This document shows positions 63,545 through 64,000 of a DNA stretch of 64,000 bases, piece by piece. The position numbers and the translations under genes were made by a program. The stretch spans positions 136,530-200,529 of the forward strand of contig CALLQI010000015.1 of assembly GCA_938014885.1 (NCBI GenBank), written 5' to 3'. The notes under the pieces are model-generated. The model was given only the letters and a program-made list of their open reading frames with translations. It did not search any database and had not been told where the DNA came from. How positions within the stretch are numbered: the stretch's first letter is position 1; each line of letters starts with the position of its first letter. The DNA comes from an uncultured bacterium. Lineage in GTDB: Bacteria; Planctomycetota; UBA8742; UBA2392.

Positions 63545-63610
63545 AGTGCCGGCGGCGCCGGCAACGCCGATCTCCAGATCGACCGCAGTTGCTGTGACCG
63601 TGCCGGACGT
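63545..63610. repeat. Intergenic element related to the one at 51978
   Basis: AACGCCGATC, CAGTTGCTGT and CCGTGCCGG occur in the same order and near spacing as at 51981-52017, here preceded by a TGCCGGCG/CGCCGGCA hairpin. It lies just after the DUF1549/1553 gene. Confidence 0.55.
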
Positions 63611-63629
63611 TAGGGATTCGCCTGCGACG

Positions 63630-63741
63630 CGCATCGCGTGATCACAGCCCATCGCGTCAGCGATGGAGGAGCCAGTGTGCGCGTTCGAGTGTCTGTCCTG
63701 GACCCTCCACCGCTTACGCGGCGGGCTGTGATTGTGCGATG
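63630..63741. repeat. Inverted pair of REP-like palindromes
   Basis: CATCGCGTGATCACAGCCCATCGCGTCAGCGATGGAGG (63632-63669) and CCTCCACCGCTTACGCGGCGGGCTGTGATTGTGCGATG (63704-63741) are inverted copies of one unit. It is the same family as at 54480/54940. The stem differs (CATCGC/GCGATG against CCGC/GCGG) but pairing is kept. Confidence 0.7.
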
Positions 63742-63845
63742 TAGCTTTGGGGTGGCCCGTCCCCGCCCTTTCGGCCGGGGCCCTGCCGGAAATCTGAAAA
63801 ATGTTGTCGCCCGGGAACCCGCCTGTGGGGCTGCTTTGGCCCGAA

Positions 63846-63873
63846 CCTCGAATCTCGAATCTCGAATCTCGCG
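63846..63873. repeat. AATCTCG tandem repeat
   Basis: Three direct copies of AATCTCG follow CCTCG. It belongs to the same style of short-word repeats as the other intergenic mosaics. The rest of 63742-63915 shows nothing else recognisable. Confidence 0.85.
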
Positions 63874-63915
63874 CCGTTTCCTGTGCGCCATTGTCGCTAA
63901 GGGTAGGAGATTGGC

Positions 63916-64000
63916 GTGACCGCCCTGGCCGACATGCACTCTGCTCTGGCTCGCGAAACTTGCGAGTTGCTGCACAACGTGCTGCGGCTTTCCGTGCGCG
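63916..64000 (+). CDS. Start of an unidentified gene (3' end outside window)
   Basis: GTG 63916 follows AGGAG by 6 nt and the frame is open to the window edge (28 codons, LADMHSALARETCELLHNVLR, helical). Too short to name. Confidence 0.5.
   Translation, partial: MTALADMHSALARETCELLHNVLRLSVR

Overview
The window is GC-rich, densely coded chromosomal DNA with about 55 protein genes, one tRNA and one clear riboswitch. I see no insertion sequence, phage, CRISPR array or rRNA. The best guess for the host is Planctomycetota or a close relative. The grounds are a DUF1549/DUF1553 protein, two large Ser/Thr kinases (one fused to a formylglycine-generating-enzyme-like domain), several PDZ and parvulin envelope proteins, and a Gram-negative-type outlook (KdsC, site-2 protease, TatC). 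This is inference; no rRNA is present to settle it.

Layout. 1-11.5 kb: a three-gene operon of a giant Ig-like/kelch protein (5' end outside the window), a kinase-FGE fusion and a caspase-fold lipoprotein that has lost both catalytic residues. 11.5-14.5 kb: a MoaD-like protein and two BNR-repeat paralogues. 14.5-23 kb: nadD, a membrane coiled-coil protein, a LuxR-type regulator, a second kinase, an alpha/beta hydrolase, scpB and two parvulin-like proteins. 23-32 kb: a membrane protein, a four-PDZ site-2 protease, a sulfatase-superfamily protein, a TIM-barrel protein, tatC and kdsC. 32-37 kb: a reactive-sulfur locus (arsR-sulP diverging from two metallo-beta-lactamase/rhodanese genes) controlled from one symmetric palindrome. 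37-44.5 kb: an RdgB-like pyrophosphatase, ilvE, a TetR regulator, a tyrosine recombinase and trkH-trkA behind a c-di-AMP riboswitch. 44.5-56 kb: pgi, gpmI, tRNA-Ala, a UDP-sugar dehydrogenase, tsaD, a rhomboid protease, accA, ubiE/menG, rpsI and rplM. 56-64 kb: BatA-like and DUF58 proteins, a probable selenoprotein, a LURP-one-like protein and the DUF1549/1553 protein.

The most striking item is at 59248-60498. A secreted thioredoxin-like/CxxCH/PDZ protein is interrupted by two in-frame TGA codons exactly where a CxxC motif would be (U-D-P-U-R-D-C). The frame stays open on both sides, and a hairpin of SECIS size begins at the second TGA. I read it as a UxxU selenoprotein.

The intergenic DNA is also unusual. 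At least seven gaps hold hairpin-forming mosaics of degenerate short 'words' (CCACGAAG, GCCAAG, CCGTGT, GTTGACG and others). Two gaps carry inverted pairs of a REP-like palindrome whose stem co-varies between copies. Several genes show a -10 hexamer 6 nt before the start codon, suggesting leaderless mRNAs.
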